This document shows positions 1 through 10,350 of a DNA stretch of 64,000 bases, piece after piece. The DNA comes from Phlebopus portentosus (taxonomy: Eukaryota > Basidiomycota > Agaricomycetes > Boletales > Boletinellaceae): assembly GCA_037892935.1 (NCBI GenBank), contig JAYXKI010000008.1:248001-312000 (forward strand), given 5' to 3'. The notes below the pieces were generated by a model. That model ran no database searches. It had not been told where the DNA came from and saw only the letters and a list, made by a program, of their open reading frames with translations. Made by a program: the position numbers and the translations under genes. Position 1 is the first letter of the stretch. Every line of letters begins with the position of its first letter.

Positions 1-2
1 CG

Positions 3-515
3 ATATCAATCCCGGCAGACGAGGCTGCACAGCTGCGCAGTCACGCGGAAAACTGGCACGAGAGGACGACAGACATCGCCGGGAAGCGGATCGAGGCGCT
101 CGAGGAGGCTCTTGGATTATCTAAGACTCGCGATGGGAAGACGAAAACCGGGTCGAAGAAAACTGGAAGTCCAGACCAACAAAGGCGAGACGAGAGACAG
201 TTGACATGCTGGAAAGCGGCGCAGAGCGTTCTGGGTGAACTTGAGCCTGACGAGAGTCTTGCCGATGCGCTCGAGATGCTCTATCTCGGCCCGCTAATCA
301 ACCAAATCAGACAACTAGATACGTTCAACGGAACGCAGACGCGCCTTGAACAGCTCCGTGAGAAATGTCAGAAGAAGCGGTACGAGCTGAAGAGAGTTGA
401 GATGGAGCTTCAGGAGATAGAAAACACGCTTGAGCAGAAGGATGAAGAAATGAGGGGAAGATTTTGGAGATGCCTAAGATATTATAGAGCACATTTCAGT
501 AAATTCGATGATTGA
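3..515 (+). CDS. 3' end of a coiled-coil protein gene (5' end outside window)
   Basis: The frame is open from the first bases of the window to a TGA at 513-515, so this is the C-terminal ~170 residues of a gene that starts upstream. The sequence is charged. A basic Lys/Gly/Ser stretch lies near bases 130-200. A Glu/Lys/Arg/Gln-rich segment at about 340-460 has leucines spaced as in a coiled coil (LEQLREKCQKKRYELKRVE and onward). No catalytic motif is visible and I do not recognise the family. An upstream intron could mean that the first bases are not exonic. Codon use and the long open frame support a real gene; the function is unknown. Confidence 0.6.
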   Translation: MSIPADEAAQLRSHAENWHERTTDIAGKRIEALEEALGLSKTRDGKTKTGSKKTGSPDQQRRDERQLTCWKAAQSVLGELEPDESLADALEMLYLGPLINQIRQLDTFNGTQTRLEQLREKCQKKRYELKRVEMELQEIENTLEQKDEEMRGRFWRCLRYYRAHFSKFDD

Positions 516-670
516 TTATGTATAGCGCAATGTAATAGTCGGTTTCTTATGAATTTCATTTTCTTCGGTTCACCAAGTACTAATAGTTCGTGAGGAATTC
601 ACCGACGGCACTCGTATACATCTCCATTTCTTCCAAATGCGCTGTATGGGCTACTATTCTCGGAGATGAT

Positions 671-1560
671 CTAGGAATCAACGGTTGGAATGTTGTCGAA
701 GAACGGCTGCATAGCTTCGAGCTGAACTTTGGCATAAGCACCGGACAGGAGTAGAGTCGGGACAGTGATGGACGGGATCGAGGGAGTAATAGTCCAGTTA
801 CTCAGTGAACCTGTAGTTTCAAGTTCGGATGGACCGTGCCTGACAGGAGAGAAAGAAGCACATTAGCATACACTATACACGGATAGCACTAAAAAAAGAA
901 CTCGCATGGTATCATATACCGTCGGATCCTCCTGTTGAGCTGCAAGTGACTGCAGCACATCATCCGGGAATGGCCAGAGTCTACACAAATGACTCCTATA
1001 AAACACCAACAGCGCATCCCGGTACTCTTGTGAATCCGTCGTCCCCACCTCCAAATTCCTCCTTATAGTCTCCTGAACATCTTCCTGCAATTGGTTGACG
1101 AGCTTCGCGATGCTATTATCGAAAAGGACCATGGAAGCAGGAGCTGAATTCAAAATGAGTTTGTGCAAGTCAGAGAGGACGGACTGGCCAGGATACGTCG
1201 AGACGAACTGTGCTGCGAGCATCCCAACCCCAGCTCTGTCCCAGCAGATCGTACTTCCCATCAACGCCAAGCCCAACAAGGGGGTTGGCAAGCTCATCCA
1301 TGAACAGCTCAGGCGTCCAGAACGACGCAAGTTTATCCTGGAGATGCGTAGAATCCGATCTGGTCGTAGAATATAACCACGCGAGTGCCAGAAGTAGCGA
1401 GATCCACGAGGTCGAGAAGATAAAAACGTGCTGAACCGGGCCCGCCATGAAGTGTTACGAGCGGAGTGCCGGAATCCAACGACCCGACGGTTTTGTAGTA
1501 CGTCTCGAACGTCTAGCCATTGTAAGTAAAGGGGAGCTTGCCTTCGGTCGTCGGGGATCA
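671..1560 (-). pseudogene. Decayed tandem copy of proline iminopeptidase-like hydrolase
   Basis: On the minus strand this stretch aligns by eye, segment by segment, with the intact peptidase gene at 2699-3808. The N-terminal part keeps the LHGGPG oxyanion-hole motif, and the middle and C-terminal parts are also recognisable. The reading frame is broken: an in-frame TAG follows the motif FTYNG near 1523, and the frame shifts at the nucleophile elbow near 1230. The elbow itself has changed from GHSWGG to GQSWGW. The intron donor is GC instead of GT. The last exon stops early at 671-673, before the part that carries the catalytic His in the intact copy. It is most simply a tandem duplicate that lost function. 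Confidence 0.85.
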
Positions 1561-2698
1561 GATTGTCGCGGTGTCAGTTCTGAAGCATCAGCGCCGGGAA
1601 GCGCCCACGCTCTCGCAAGAAGGCAGGGCGGCAACAAAAGTAAACATAAGCATTTCTGCATCGTCATAAAACGGGTGGCCAGAAGTAAAGGTGCAAATCG
1701 AGGGTCAAGGAAAGTAACTATGCTATCGACAAACGATGAAGACCAGCGTCCGAGTCCTCGCAAGGCAGTGCGGACAAGCGCGTCCCACTTGTAGGACGTC
1801 CTGCTTATGTACACATTGAGAGAGCGATCCGAAAGAAATGCAAGCACCGAACCGATAGCACGCTTGGAAAGAAAGCATGCCCATCCGAGGGACCGTAAAT
1901 AAATGAAGGCAATATGCGAAGAAAATCCGCCGTCAGGATGAACGAGAGCTCGTTCCATAGCGGCGGCAGAAGGTGTTTGAGAAGCCGATAACCGATCCCC
2001 ACGAAAGGCACAAAGAGAAGCCATAATCGCGTATTGTATCATTGTACGTACGTCCTCGTCTCATTATGCGTCGCTTCGCACCATCGCGACTTTTCCATCA
2101 TCGTGATCTCGTCATAACCCTGCGGGCCGTAGCTTTCGAAGATTCTGATTGAGTGGAATGTCTCACGAAACGATAAAACGCGCCTGTGCGATACTTATGA
2201 CCATTGTCTTCAGCTCAGGAAAGTCAGATAAGACAAAGGTGCGGGACAAAAGAAGCCGCTTAACTGCACTTAGTTCTGCGAGATGCCAGATTCGTACCTC
2301 ATGCGAATGTTCGGAGAGCGGGGAGTAATATCAGTCTCGAGTGATAGAATCGGACACCGGATAGCTACAGAACAGGCGATCTGCACGCAGGTTTCAAGTG
2401 CGACGTTCTGAAGATCACTTATTTTTGCGACGCACGCAGGCAAAGCAGGGCAGGGTAGGTGGAAGCTCCAGCCTCGGATCCTGAACGATGGGATGTGAAT
2501 GGATACAAGGAATTCTTCCTGGGGTATTAACCAGAACCTTGTATCGTACAGAATTTAGTACAACGTGAAAATATCCCAGATCTCTGCCAATTGCACCACG
2601 ATAATATTTCACCTACAATCAAAAACACATGAGGGCATCCAAAAACATTCAAGAACAAGACATCCCCAGCTCACCTACCCTACCCTCTCCCCCTCGCC
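1561..2698. other. Intergenic region between the two peptidase copies
   Basis: No convincing coding sequence is seen. A 195-codon open frame on the minus strand (1455-2042) runs through the pseudogene in a frame other than the conserved one and looks accidental. The stretch probably holds the upstream region of the pseudogene and the 3' flank of the intact copy. Confidence 0.5.
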
Positions 2699-3808
2699 TC
2701 AATTACCCCCAAGAAACGCCTGTACAATCCTCATGTACCTTTCTCTCTCCTCCAAATGTGCCACATGGCTGCTCTCCGCAAACACCGCCCACTTCACACT
2801 GGCCTTCACAATCCTGTCAAAAAACGGTTGAATACACTCTTCCTGCACCTCGTCGTGTGCACCTGAGAGGAGGAGCGTCGGGACGCTGATGGCTGGGATG
2901 GAGGGGATGATAGACCATGTCCGCAGGGAGCCTGTTATGTGGAACTCTGATGGCCCGTTCCTATGAGCAAGAGGAAATGAGAAACGCAGAACAAGCGAGG
3001 GAAGAAGTGCATGTCAGAATGTAAGTAAGAATGCAAACTCAAGCAAAAAAAATGCAGATAGCTTGTATACGCACATGGTATGATAAACAGTCGGGTCCTC
3101 CCCAATACACTCAAAGCTCCTCACCAAATCCCGCGGGAACGGTTTCACCCGACACAAATGGCGCTCATAAAACACGCCCACGGCCTCTTCATACTCCTTC
3201 GAGTCCGTCGTCCCGTCCTCTTCGTGCCTCCTCAGCGTTTCCTGCACGTCCGCCGGTAGCTCCTTAACGAGCTTCGCGCACCCCTGCTCGAACAGCGCCA
3301 TACTCGCCGGAGCTGAACTCAAGATCAACTTCCGCAGCCCAGCGAGGAGCTGCTTGTTGTGGAAGGTAGAAGCGACCTGCGCAGCGAGCATCCCGCCCCA
3401 GCTGTGTCCTAACAAATCATACTTCTTACTCACGCCCAAGCCAACGAGTAGGTTTGCCAGCTCCTCCATGAACAGCTCCGGCGTCCAGAATGACGGGTCC
3501 TTGGAATCCCGTGGGTGAGAAGAGTTGCCTGTGCCGAGTTGGTCGTAGAATATCACTGCATTCGTTCCCGTCTCAGACGAGGAAGAGGAAGGGGAAGGGG
3601 AAGGAGAGACGAGATCAGAGAGCGCGAGGAGATAATGGTGCGCCGACCCCGGTCCGCCATGAAGCGTCACCAGCGGGACGCCAGCAGTAGAATCCAAGTT
3701 CCCAACGACTTTGTAATACGTCTCGTACGTCTCGCCTTGGTACGTGAAGGGTAACTTCCCCTCCTTCGTTGGTAGAATGTCTCTCGAAAAGGTATCAGAG
3801 GACGACAT
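2699..3808 (-). CDS. Proline iminopeptidase-type alpha/beta hydrolase (peptidase S33)
   Basis: Two exons, 3808-3075 and 2960-2699, joined across a 114-bp GT-AG intron, encode 331 residues. The length and motif order fit family S33, which removes N-terminal proline or hydrolyses amino-acid amides. The sequence shows LHGGPG (oxyanion hole, near residue 50), the nucleophile elbow GHSWGG, the acid in SGAHDEV, and the catalytic His region SSHVAHLEE near the C-terminus. The start is the ATG at 3808 (MSSSDTFSRD); upstream codons in frame lack another ATG and look untranslated. A serine-rich insert follows the HGGPG region. No signal peptide is seen, so a cytosolic enzyme is likely. A decayed copy lies just downstream at 671-1560. 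Confidence 0.9.
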
Positions 3809-5397
3809 AGTCTGCCACGATGTTAGGTAAAGGAGACGGCTTGGATTGAAGGGATCAAGAGACGCAAAGACAAAGGTGTCGCTGCCAGTGATATATGTAT
3901 ACGGACGCACATGGACACACGGTCACTACTAATTCGGTGTCATATGCGCAGCAGTAAAGAAAAGAGTCCATATATATGTTCTGTATCTGAACAGTCTTCC
4001 ATAATAAGATAACAAGATCAGACTTGGTCCAAGTCCAGCAATGCAATGCCTTTCAGTGAGATGATTATCGAGTTCGAGTCGAGGTGTAAAAAGTCAATCC
4101 CCCCAGACCAGAGGTCCAAGTCGTGAAAAAAGAAAAAAAAACCCCCCTTTTCTTATGTAATATTTGTAAACAAAAACATTTTGTATGGTATGCAAAAGGT
4201 AAGACAGAACAGAACACATTAGCTTTTCAGAATCGACCAACAAAATCAAAGGTAAAACGAAAATGTAAAAGAAACAAATCCAAGTCCGAGTCCATCAGGG
4301 AAAAATACATAAAAAAACGACAGCTCATTTCTCACAGATGTAAAAAAGAGCACGACGACAACCCAGTCCATCTCCTACAACAACCAGCGCGGGGGAGACG
4401 ACGCGTTTCATGTTATATAGCATGTGGCCGACCGAGATGGGTGTTAGCTGATGGTCCCGGCAGAACATAAGCTCTGGCCAAAAGTATAGCATCCGATGAA
4501 ATTGCAGGGCCATGGACGAGATAACCAGCCAGCCGATAGAATCCACCATATGGAACTGGGCGCTCCATCAGCCCATAGGAAATAAATACGGAGTTGGTTG
4601 AAACAAATTGTGAGCAAGCACTGCGAGACATGTGAAGACGAACGAGAATAAGTAAGTGGTGTAATGCATGAGAAGGTCAAAGAATTCAACGTTAGTGATG
4701 ATAAACGGCCGAAAGGCGGAAGGGACGGTAATAGTAGTTGTAGATAGTAGTCAAAGAGGACCTGGGCGTAGGCAGGACGTGGGGACGTGCATCGAGCAGT
4801 GTGCGACGTGAGAAGTGGACGTGAGACGTCAGGGCATAGGTCGTATAGGTCCGACATGGGAGGTAACGTTACCTTAGCGTGCGATGAGAATAAAGAGACC
4901 GTTATGCAATAATGCATGTGGCGTTAGCCCTTCGTGCTTTCGAGGGTAGGAATGTCGAGTGGAAGGTGTATGTGCGGTGGACGAATGAGAATTAACCTGC
5001 TCCAGTCTGGGTGCAGATGGGGATGCGAAGATGTAGCGAAGTTTTACCAAGGGAAGGTTGGGGGAAGGCGGACCGAGAACGAACACGTATGCAAGGGAAT
5101 CGGAAAGATAGAAACCGAATCGAGGAATAAATAGATGGATCGGGAAAAATGGAAAAGACACAATTTCTCAAGCGACATCCTCACACCTCCTCGACCAATC
5201 TCGACCTGGATGTTGGCTGAGCAGGCAGACCAGGCGGTCGTCGTACAGGTGGCGGTCTATTCGTCCGTCTTTGATTTTGCTGTGTTCATCACCGAATCAA
5301 TGAAAAATCCAAACCCCGGATAGATGACCAGATAGTAGTCGGCATTTCAAGTCGGAAAAAAGGAAAGAAGTTTAGGGGAAGAAGCATGCATGACAAA
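3809..5397. other. Intergenic region, no clear gene
   Basis: This contains the promoter side of the peptidase gene and an A-rich tract near 4120-4320. Several 60-160-codon frames overlap on both strands, but none shows a domain, a convincing start or clean splice sites. A hydrophobic 50-codon frame on the minus strand near 4560-4730 has no acceptor that would join it to an upstream exon. Confidence 0.4.
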
Positions 5398-6122
5398 TCA
5401 GTCAGATGTAAGTAATAGCGGATACGACGAGGTGCCACGTACGTGTCGGGACATTATGAGCTTCGCCATAGATAGAGGCTTTGTTTGGTCTGGGAAAGGC
5501 GATGCTAATGATGATAAATAATTTCAATGATGATGAATTTGTTGGCGACAATCAATAGAGATTGACATCGAACGAGGGGAAAAAATGCAAACACAGTTCG
5601 TCAGACAGAACCGGAAGACCACATGAAATGGAGGCACTTACGCGGACGAAACAATATCCCAGGTCTGCGAGTGCCGGTCCAAGTCGACGCAGGCATGCGC
5701 ACGAGCTCATGTCCACCAATGTACTCAACCATTCTTTCGGCGTCCTTTCCCTTTTCCTTGTCCCGTATGCCTTGTTTCAGGTCACCGCCAGACAGGCCGT
5801 ATCGAATCGCTTGCAGAAGGTCGTTCGACGGTGTCGACGGACCAAAGCGGACGAAGGGTGATGACATCCCACCGCTCCCCGTCACACCTCCAGTAAGTTG
5901 GAGCTGCAGTAGATGCGCCGCAGGAGCCGCAACGGCTCTACTAAGTTGCCACGAGCGATGATGCGTCTTCTCTCCAGGCGAGTTTGCCTCACTTCCTGAC
6001 GCCGAGTCGTCTTGAGCCTGGTTCGCCGAGAACGCAGCGGCGCCCACTCGCACGAGTGCGAAGATGACAGTGAGGAACGAGAGCAGAGAGAGGATGGTGT
6101 TGAGACTGGGTATGACGCCCAT
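5398..6122 (-). CDS. Hypothetical small protein with N-terminal membrane segment
   Basis: The ATG at 6122 opens a 160-codon exon that ends at a strong donor (GTAAGT, intron from 5641). A short terminal exon ending at the TGA 5398-5400 is in phase but uncertain. Residues ~8-33 are hydrophobic (NTILSLLSFLTVIFALVRVG) and could be a signal anchor. The rest is Ser/Gly/Ala-rich and then charged (KDKEKGKDAERMVEYIGGHE-like region). I recognise no family. The strong donor and the ATG context favour a real gene, but the 3' structure is a guess. Confidence 0.4.
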
Positions 6123-7010
6123 CGTGTGCGTAAGCGTACGTGTATGCGTCAAATAGTGTCAGTAAGTCCAGTTCGAGCAGGGTCGGAGCGCGCTGAATGA
6201 CGGTGCGACCAGATGGGGTCTGTCTATCCGCTCGCCACACGCTAGCTAGCCTAAGCCGTATTACCAGTGTCCCTCGTCGTCACCGGTATCGTCAATGAAG
6301 ACGAACTGAGAAACGAAGATGCGATATCTTGATGGACGACGAGAAGGAGGACTGAGACGACTGAGAGACGGGTATCGCGCTGTCGTGGAAAGTAGAAGAG
6401 GCGACGGTCACAACAACCGGTACTATTCCCGTGCTACCGATGTAACCCCGCTTACCGTTTATAGCTAATCTACTCCTTTTCGGGTGCACTATTAGGTTTA
6501 CTCAGTACAAATAAGATTAATAAATATTAATGTCGCAATTGAATTGAAAATCATTTTCATGAGTCTTACACTGCCCATCCCATCCATCACAGACACGCAC
6601 AGCTGTTCATGTTCATTAAAATATCAAGCGAAGCAAACACTACATCTGAATGCCCTCTAGTATATATGGACATCTAGGACATCAGCTATATTGTATGCAG
6701 GGTGTCAAGGGACTGTTATAAAAACTGCGGCTGACCAATGCAACATGGATTAAGGAATTGAATCAGGATGTCTAATGAGGAATATTTTGATCAGCTCCAA
6801 AGGTGCCTCTGATATGGATTAGTATACTTATAATACATGAGCCTCAGATATCTCATCAGATATTATAATTCCGTGCTCTGATATGGCTAAGAATATTTAT
6901 AATATCTGTGACATTATCCGCAGTTATATCTGTCACGCGAATACCCATTGTTGCCGCCTAGTGCATTTCGCTGTACGCTCCTCACTGTCCAAGAGCTGGC
7001 CCATTGCACC
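6123..7010. other. AT-rich intergenic region with short repeated motif
   Basis: No gene is seen. From about 6480 the sequence becomes AT-rich. A motif beginning TCTGATATGG and ending TTATAATA occurs twice, near 6808 and 6875, with about 70 bp between the copies. This could be the upstream flank of the broken gene that follows, or remnants of a mobile element. Confidence 0.4.
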
Positions 7011-9665
7011 ATGTCTCTGAATGTCAAAAACGACAGGAAATACTAGATTCTGCAGTACATTTCGGGCATCCCCTCATAAGCGGATCGGATTGCTGCAAGC
7101 ATTAAGCTTCTTTATGATGCTCCCGAGTGCAGTCACCTCCGCTTCGTTGCTGCTCTCCAAGGCACTGACCCTGATCACTTCGACACCTATATATCTTCAA
7201 TTAACGAGGAAGAAAAGGATCGGATATGGAATGCGCTGATCGAAGGCTGCAAGGAAGATGAGTGATCAGACTTTCTAAGCATAGGTACGTTCTGATCGTA
7301 TGTGACAGATCTATTCCCTGTTTGACCGCCTATACAAAGATACATTGTTCAGACAAGCTGCACCGGAGGAGTATGGAAATCAAGGTGATCAACTTTTATC
7401 TCGTGACCGCATTCTTATAAGTGAGTTACGTTCCTCGGTACAGTGCAAACCTTTCAAGGATGGGAAGGTCAGACATGTCTTTGACCCTTAAGCATGCTTC
7501 GCTCAATTGATATCTAGCGACCGCCAAATCATGGGACGCTGAGTACAAGGGGATAAGTCATGAGCTGCTCTGGAAACATATTTGTTGTTACTACAGATAT
7601 TCCGAAGGCTACACGCTCTGTGCGCAATTGTCCAATCATCGGGAATGGGCAAGTCTAGGACAGTTTATGAACTCGGGAAAACCCATTTCCTGATTCCTGT
7701 GATTTTGAGGAATGGTACTTCCGGTGCGTATGCCCTGCGTATCACTGAGCCATTTACGGATTTCAGTAATGGATAGGCTATCCGCCTCCCGATAATGAAG
7801 TGCGCGATTTCCTCGTCATGACCGACCCAAAAGCGACAGACAGCCCTGATCGCGCTCGGAGACGCTGTATCCGATTTTTTTGCAGCCTTTTCCGATACAC
7901 TCTGCTGGTACTCCAGCATGCACAGAGTGATGCTGCCAGTGCGTTGACAAAAGCGGATATGATGCGCTGGTTCTACGATCTTATGGCACCACCCGAGAAC
8001 AACTCGTTCCGAAAGGAATTTTTTAAGACCGTTGTACAAGATGCCCAGAAAATCCAGACCGAAACTACGAAGAACGAGGCTGAGTCCCCCGAAGGCGATG
8101 AGAAAAGTGAAGATAAGGAAAACTTAGAAGGATGGCTCGCAAAGCACGGAACCGTCGAGCGCAAGTTCAGACCCGGGAAGACGTGCGGCACTTGACATGA
8201 TCAATGCTGCTAATGAACTCGTCGACTTTCTTCGTGCAGCGGACTGTTCTAGTTCAGATGTAGTAGAGGTCGAGGTAGCATTCGACGAAGCGCATGTCCT
8301 AACCGAGAGGGTGTTCAACAACCCTACCGTGGTAGAAGGAGTTTGGTCTCTCTTCATCACACTCCGGGATGCGATCTGTGCACTATATCCTACCGCAGTC
8401 TATATAATTTTCCTCTCGACCACGGGAAAGCTCTCGCAGTTCAATCCCCACCGAAGTGCAGATCCTTCAATGCGCGTCAAGAACGAGGAGTATGAACCGG
8501 TTCCGCCATTTACAACTCTCAGATATGATCTCTACGGGCCTCGACTGATACGTGCAAAAAATGGATCCTTTTTATTATCTGAAGATCAGGTACCGACGCA
8601 AAATGGCGGTGTAACGGATTTACACGCTGCCTCTTATCACTGCCTTTATAGTTCGATTTGGTCGACCCTTGTATGCTGCAAACACCTGATTCTCAAATCA
8701 TTGACTAACCGCCTTGCAGATTTGCTCTCGTGTACGGGAATGGTGTTAAAAGCGGTATCCTTCGACTTGCAATGAACAAGCTAATATGTGATGATATCAG
8801 CAAATTCGATGACAAATGGAAGGGAGGAAACTCCAGCCCACGTGGAGCTTGCATGCCTCTCGCTCGCAGCGATTATGCCTCGAATTCAATTCCACGACTT
8901 GTAATGACGATGAACAGATTCAAATAGCGGATCATATGCGGCTGTGCCTCAAAATTGGACCGGATAGTCAATATATCATATCCTCATCCGGGTCAGAGCC
9001 ATTACTTGCAGAAGCCGCTGCAACTCTTATGATGCGAGACGCTTTCAAACCAGCGGAATCGCTGCACCGAGTTCTGAACGGATTTTCTATCCATAAGGGT
9101 GACCAAGGCGAACTCATCTCAATACTAGCGGTAATAGTAGCGCGCGACGCGGTGGTAAGAAGGAAGCTACAAGAAAATTAGTGTAGTGGCGGCGCAAGCC
9201 AAGCTCGATGACACCATTACACCGGAGAGGCATGGAGAAGCCATGTTTGAGAATATAACTCACGGACTGGAGAAGGAGACCTTCCGAGACGCGCCTTGCG
9301 AACTGCCCATCGTTCGAATGGTATTTTCGCTTCGTTCAAAGCCGGAGCTGTGGTACAAAGCACGGACTATTACAATCAATGGTAGGAAGGTGCGAACCCA
9401 CGACTTCTGGTGCGGAGGTTTCGGCCCGCATTTTCTCCCTAAGAGTAAGAGAAGAGAAAACGATGACACTTGGTTGGCTCTCGTATCGGCATCGGAGAAG
9501 ATGCGCAACGTCATCGATGAGGGCGCACGATTCAAGCGTCTGAACAAGGAACGCAAGTCTTTAGTTCCTGGTGGATCTCAGTCGGCGGATTATTGGTCAT
9601 GGGTTCGGTGTGTCCCCGGACCTGGTGGCGACGGTGAATCTATGGATGTCGACGAAGATACTTAA
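7011..9665 (+). pseudogene. Broken Crinkler/RHS-like P-loop NTPase gene
   Basis: Pieces of one protein occur in order in different frames. These include an N-terminal segment (LLYDAPECSHLRF), a Walker-A-like SSGMGKSRTVYELG near 7640, a Walker-B-like VAFDEAHVL near 8280, FLSTTGKLSQF near 8410, and SGSEPLLAEAA near 8990. The pattern resembles the large, variable family of P-loop proteins related to Crinkler effectors that is expanded in agaricomycetes; that assignment is from memory of the family. The frame is interrupted by stops at about 7050 and 7077, by frame changes near 8180 and 8850, and by a stop at 9181. Introns with good GT-AG ends remain, for example 7724-7776. The block 9186-9665 may be its C-terminus. 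Confidence 0.7.
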
Positions 9666-9911
9666 CACTATAGTACCTCGCGTGGCATTCTGTACTGTAT
9701 GTATTCCGAATTACTGTTACAGCATGCATGTGTATGTACAATACGAACAGAATTTCTTTTACATCTGAGAGAGACTTCGTGTGCACTAACCAGCTTCGTC
9801 TCATAGACTAGAGGAGATCACCAGCGGGAGCAAAGTGTCTACGGTGTCCTGACTCGAAACAAATCACCTTCCAACTTCCAGTAAATGAGACACTTGCCAG
9901 TGTAAACATCT

Positions 9912-10014
9912 TCACTGGGCGTAGTTGCTGTCTCTGAAAGCCGCCTCCGCATCATCATCCTTAATTCCTGCGTCTTCAGGCTGCATCCCACCTTCGAGAT
10001 ACATTTGAATGCAA
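9912..10014 (-). pseudogene. C-terminal ORF fragment cut by the hAT insertion
   Basis: On the minus strand the bases left of the transposon read as an acidic tail ending at a TGA (9912-9914). If the transposon and one copy of the 8-bp target duplication are removed, the frame continues from the right flank (13953-13980) as ELKIRPACIQMYLEGG and onward to the same stop. An acceptor-like TGAG lies just upstream on the far side. This suggests that the element landed in the last exon of a minus-strand gene, whose family I do not recognise. The evidence is one short open frame, so this is tentative. Confidence 0.3.
10007..10014. repeat. Left target-site duplication (GAATGCAA)
   Basis: The eight bases GAATGCAA directly precede the left inverted end of the hAT element and are repeated exactly at 13945-13952. 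An 8-bp duplication is the hallmark length for hAT insertions. Confidence 0.9.
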
Positions 10015-10034
10015 TAGTGTAGGAGGGGAAACTC
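10015..10034. repeat. Left terminal inverted repeat of hAT element
   Basis: TAGTGTAGGAGGGGAAACTC is the exact reverse complement of 13925-13944. Ends beginning TAG are usual for hAT elements. Confidence 0.92.
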
Positions 10035-10350
10035 CTATGGGCCTGTTAGCAACAGGTTAGCAACAGTGGCTGAAGTCGGGTGCGAGTTGGCAACATAAAC
10101 CACATGTTGCCAACAGCTGTGAATGTATTTCCATTTTTGTATATTTCTAATATACTTGGTATGACAAAGTCGCTTTGTAATGCATATATGCAAGTTAGTG
10201 TCTTCAGACGAGAGAATAAAGTCCAAAAAAACTATATTTGGGCTATATTGAGCATAATTTTGTCATAAGGTAGGAGAACAGATTAAATGGTATAGAGTTC
10301 CGATATTAGCAGACCTGTAGGCTTTAAAATATGAGACATTTGTGTCCAAC

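Noticed and set aside
1455..2042. 195-codon open frame on the minus strand upstream of the peptidase pseudogene
   Set aside because: It overlaps the pseudogene's conserved N-terminal segment in a different frame, has no domain, and its codons look random.
4444..4917. 157-codon minus-strand frame and a hydrophobic 50-codon frame inside it
   Set aside because: No AG acceptor links the hydrophobic piece to an upstream exon, and no family is recognisable.
9839..10014. Alternative minus-strand frame across the hAT left flank ending at 9839
   Set aside because: It meets a stop (TGA) immediately upstream on the other side of the insertion, so the frame ending at 9912 is the better pre-insertion reading.
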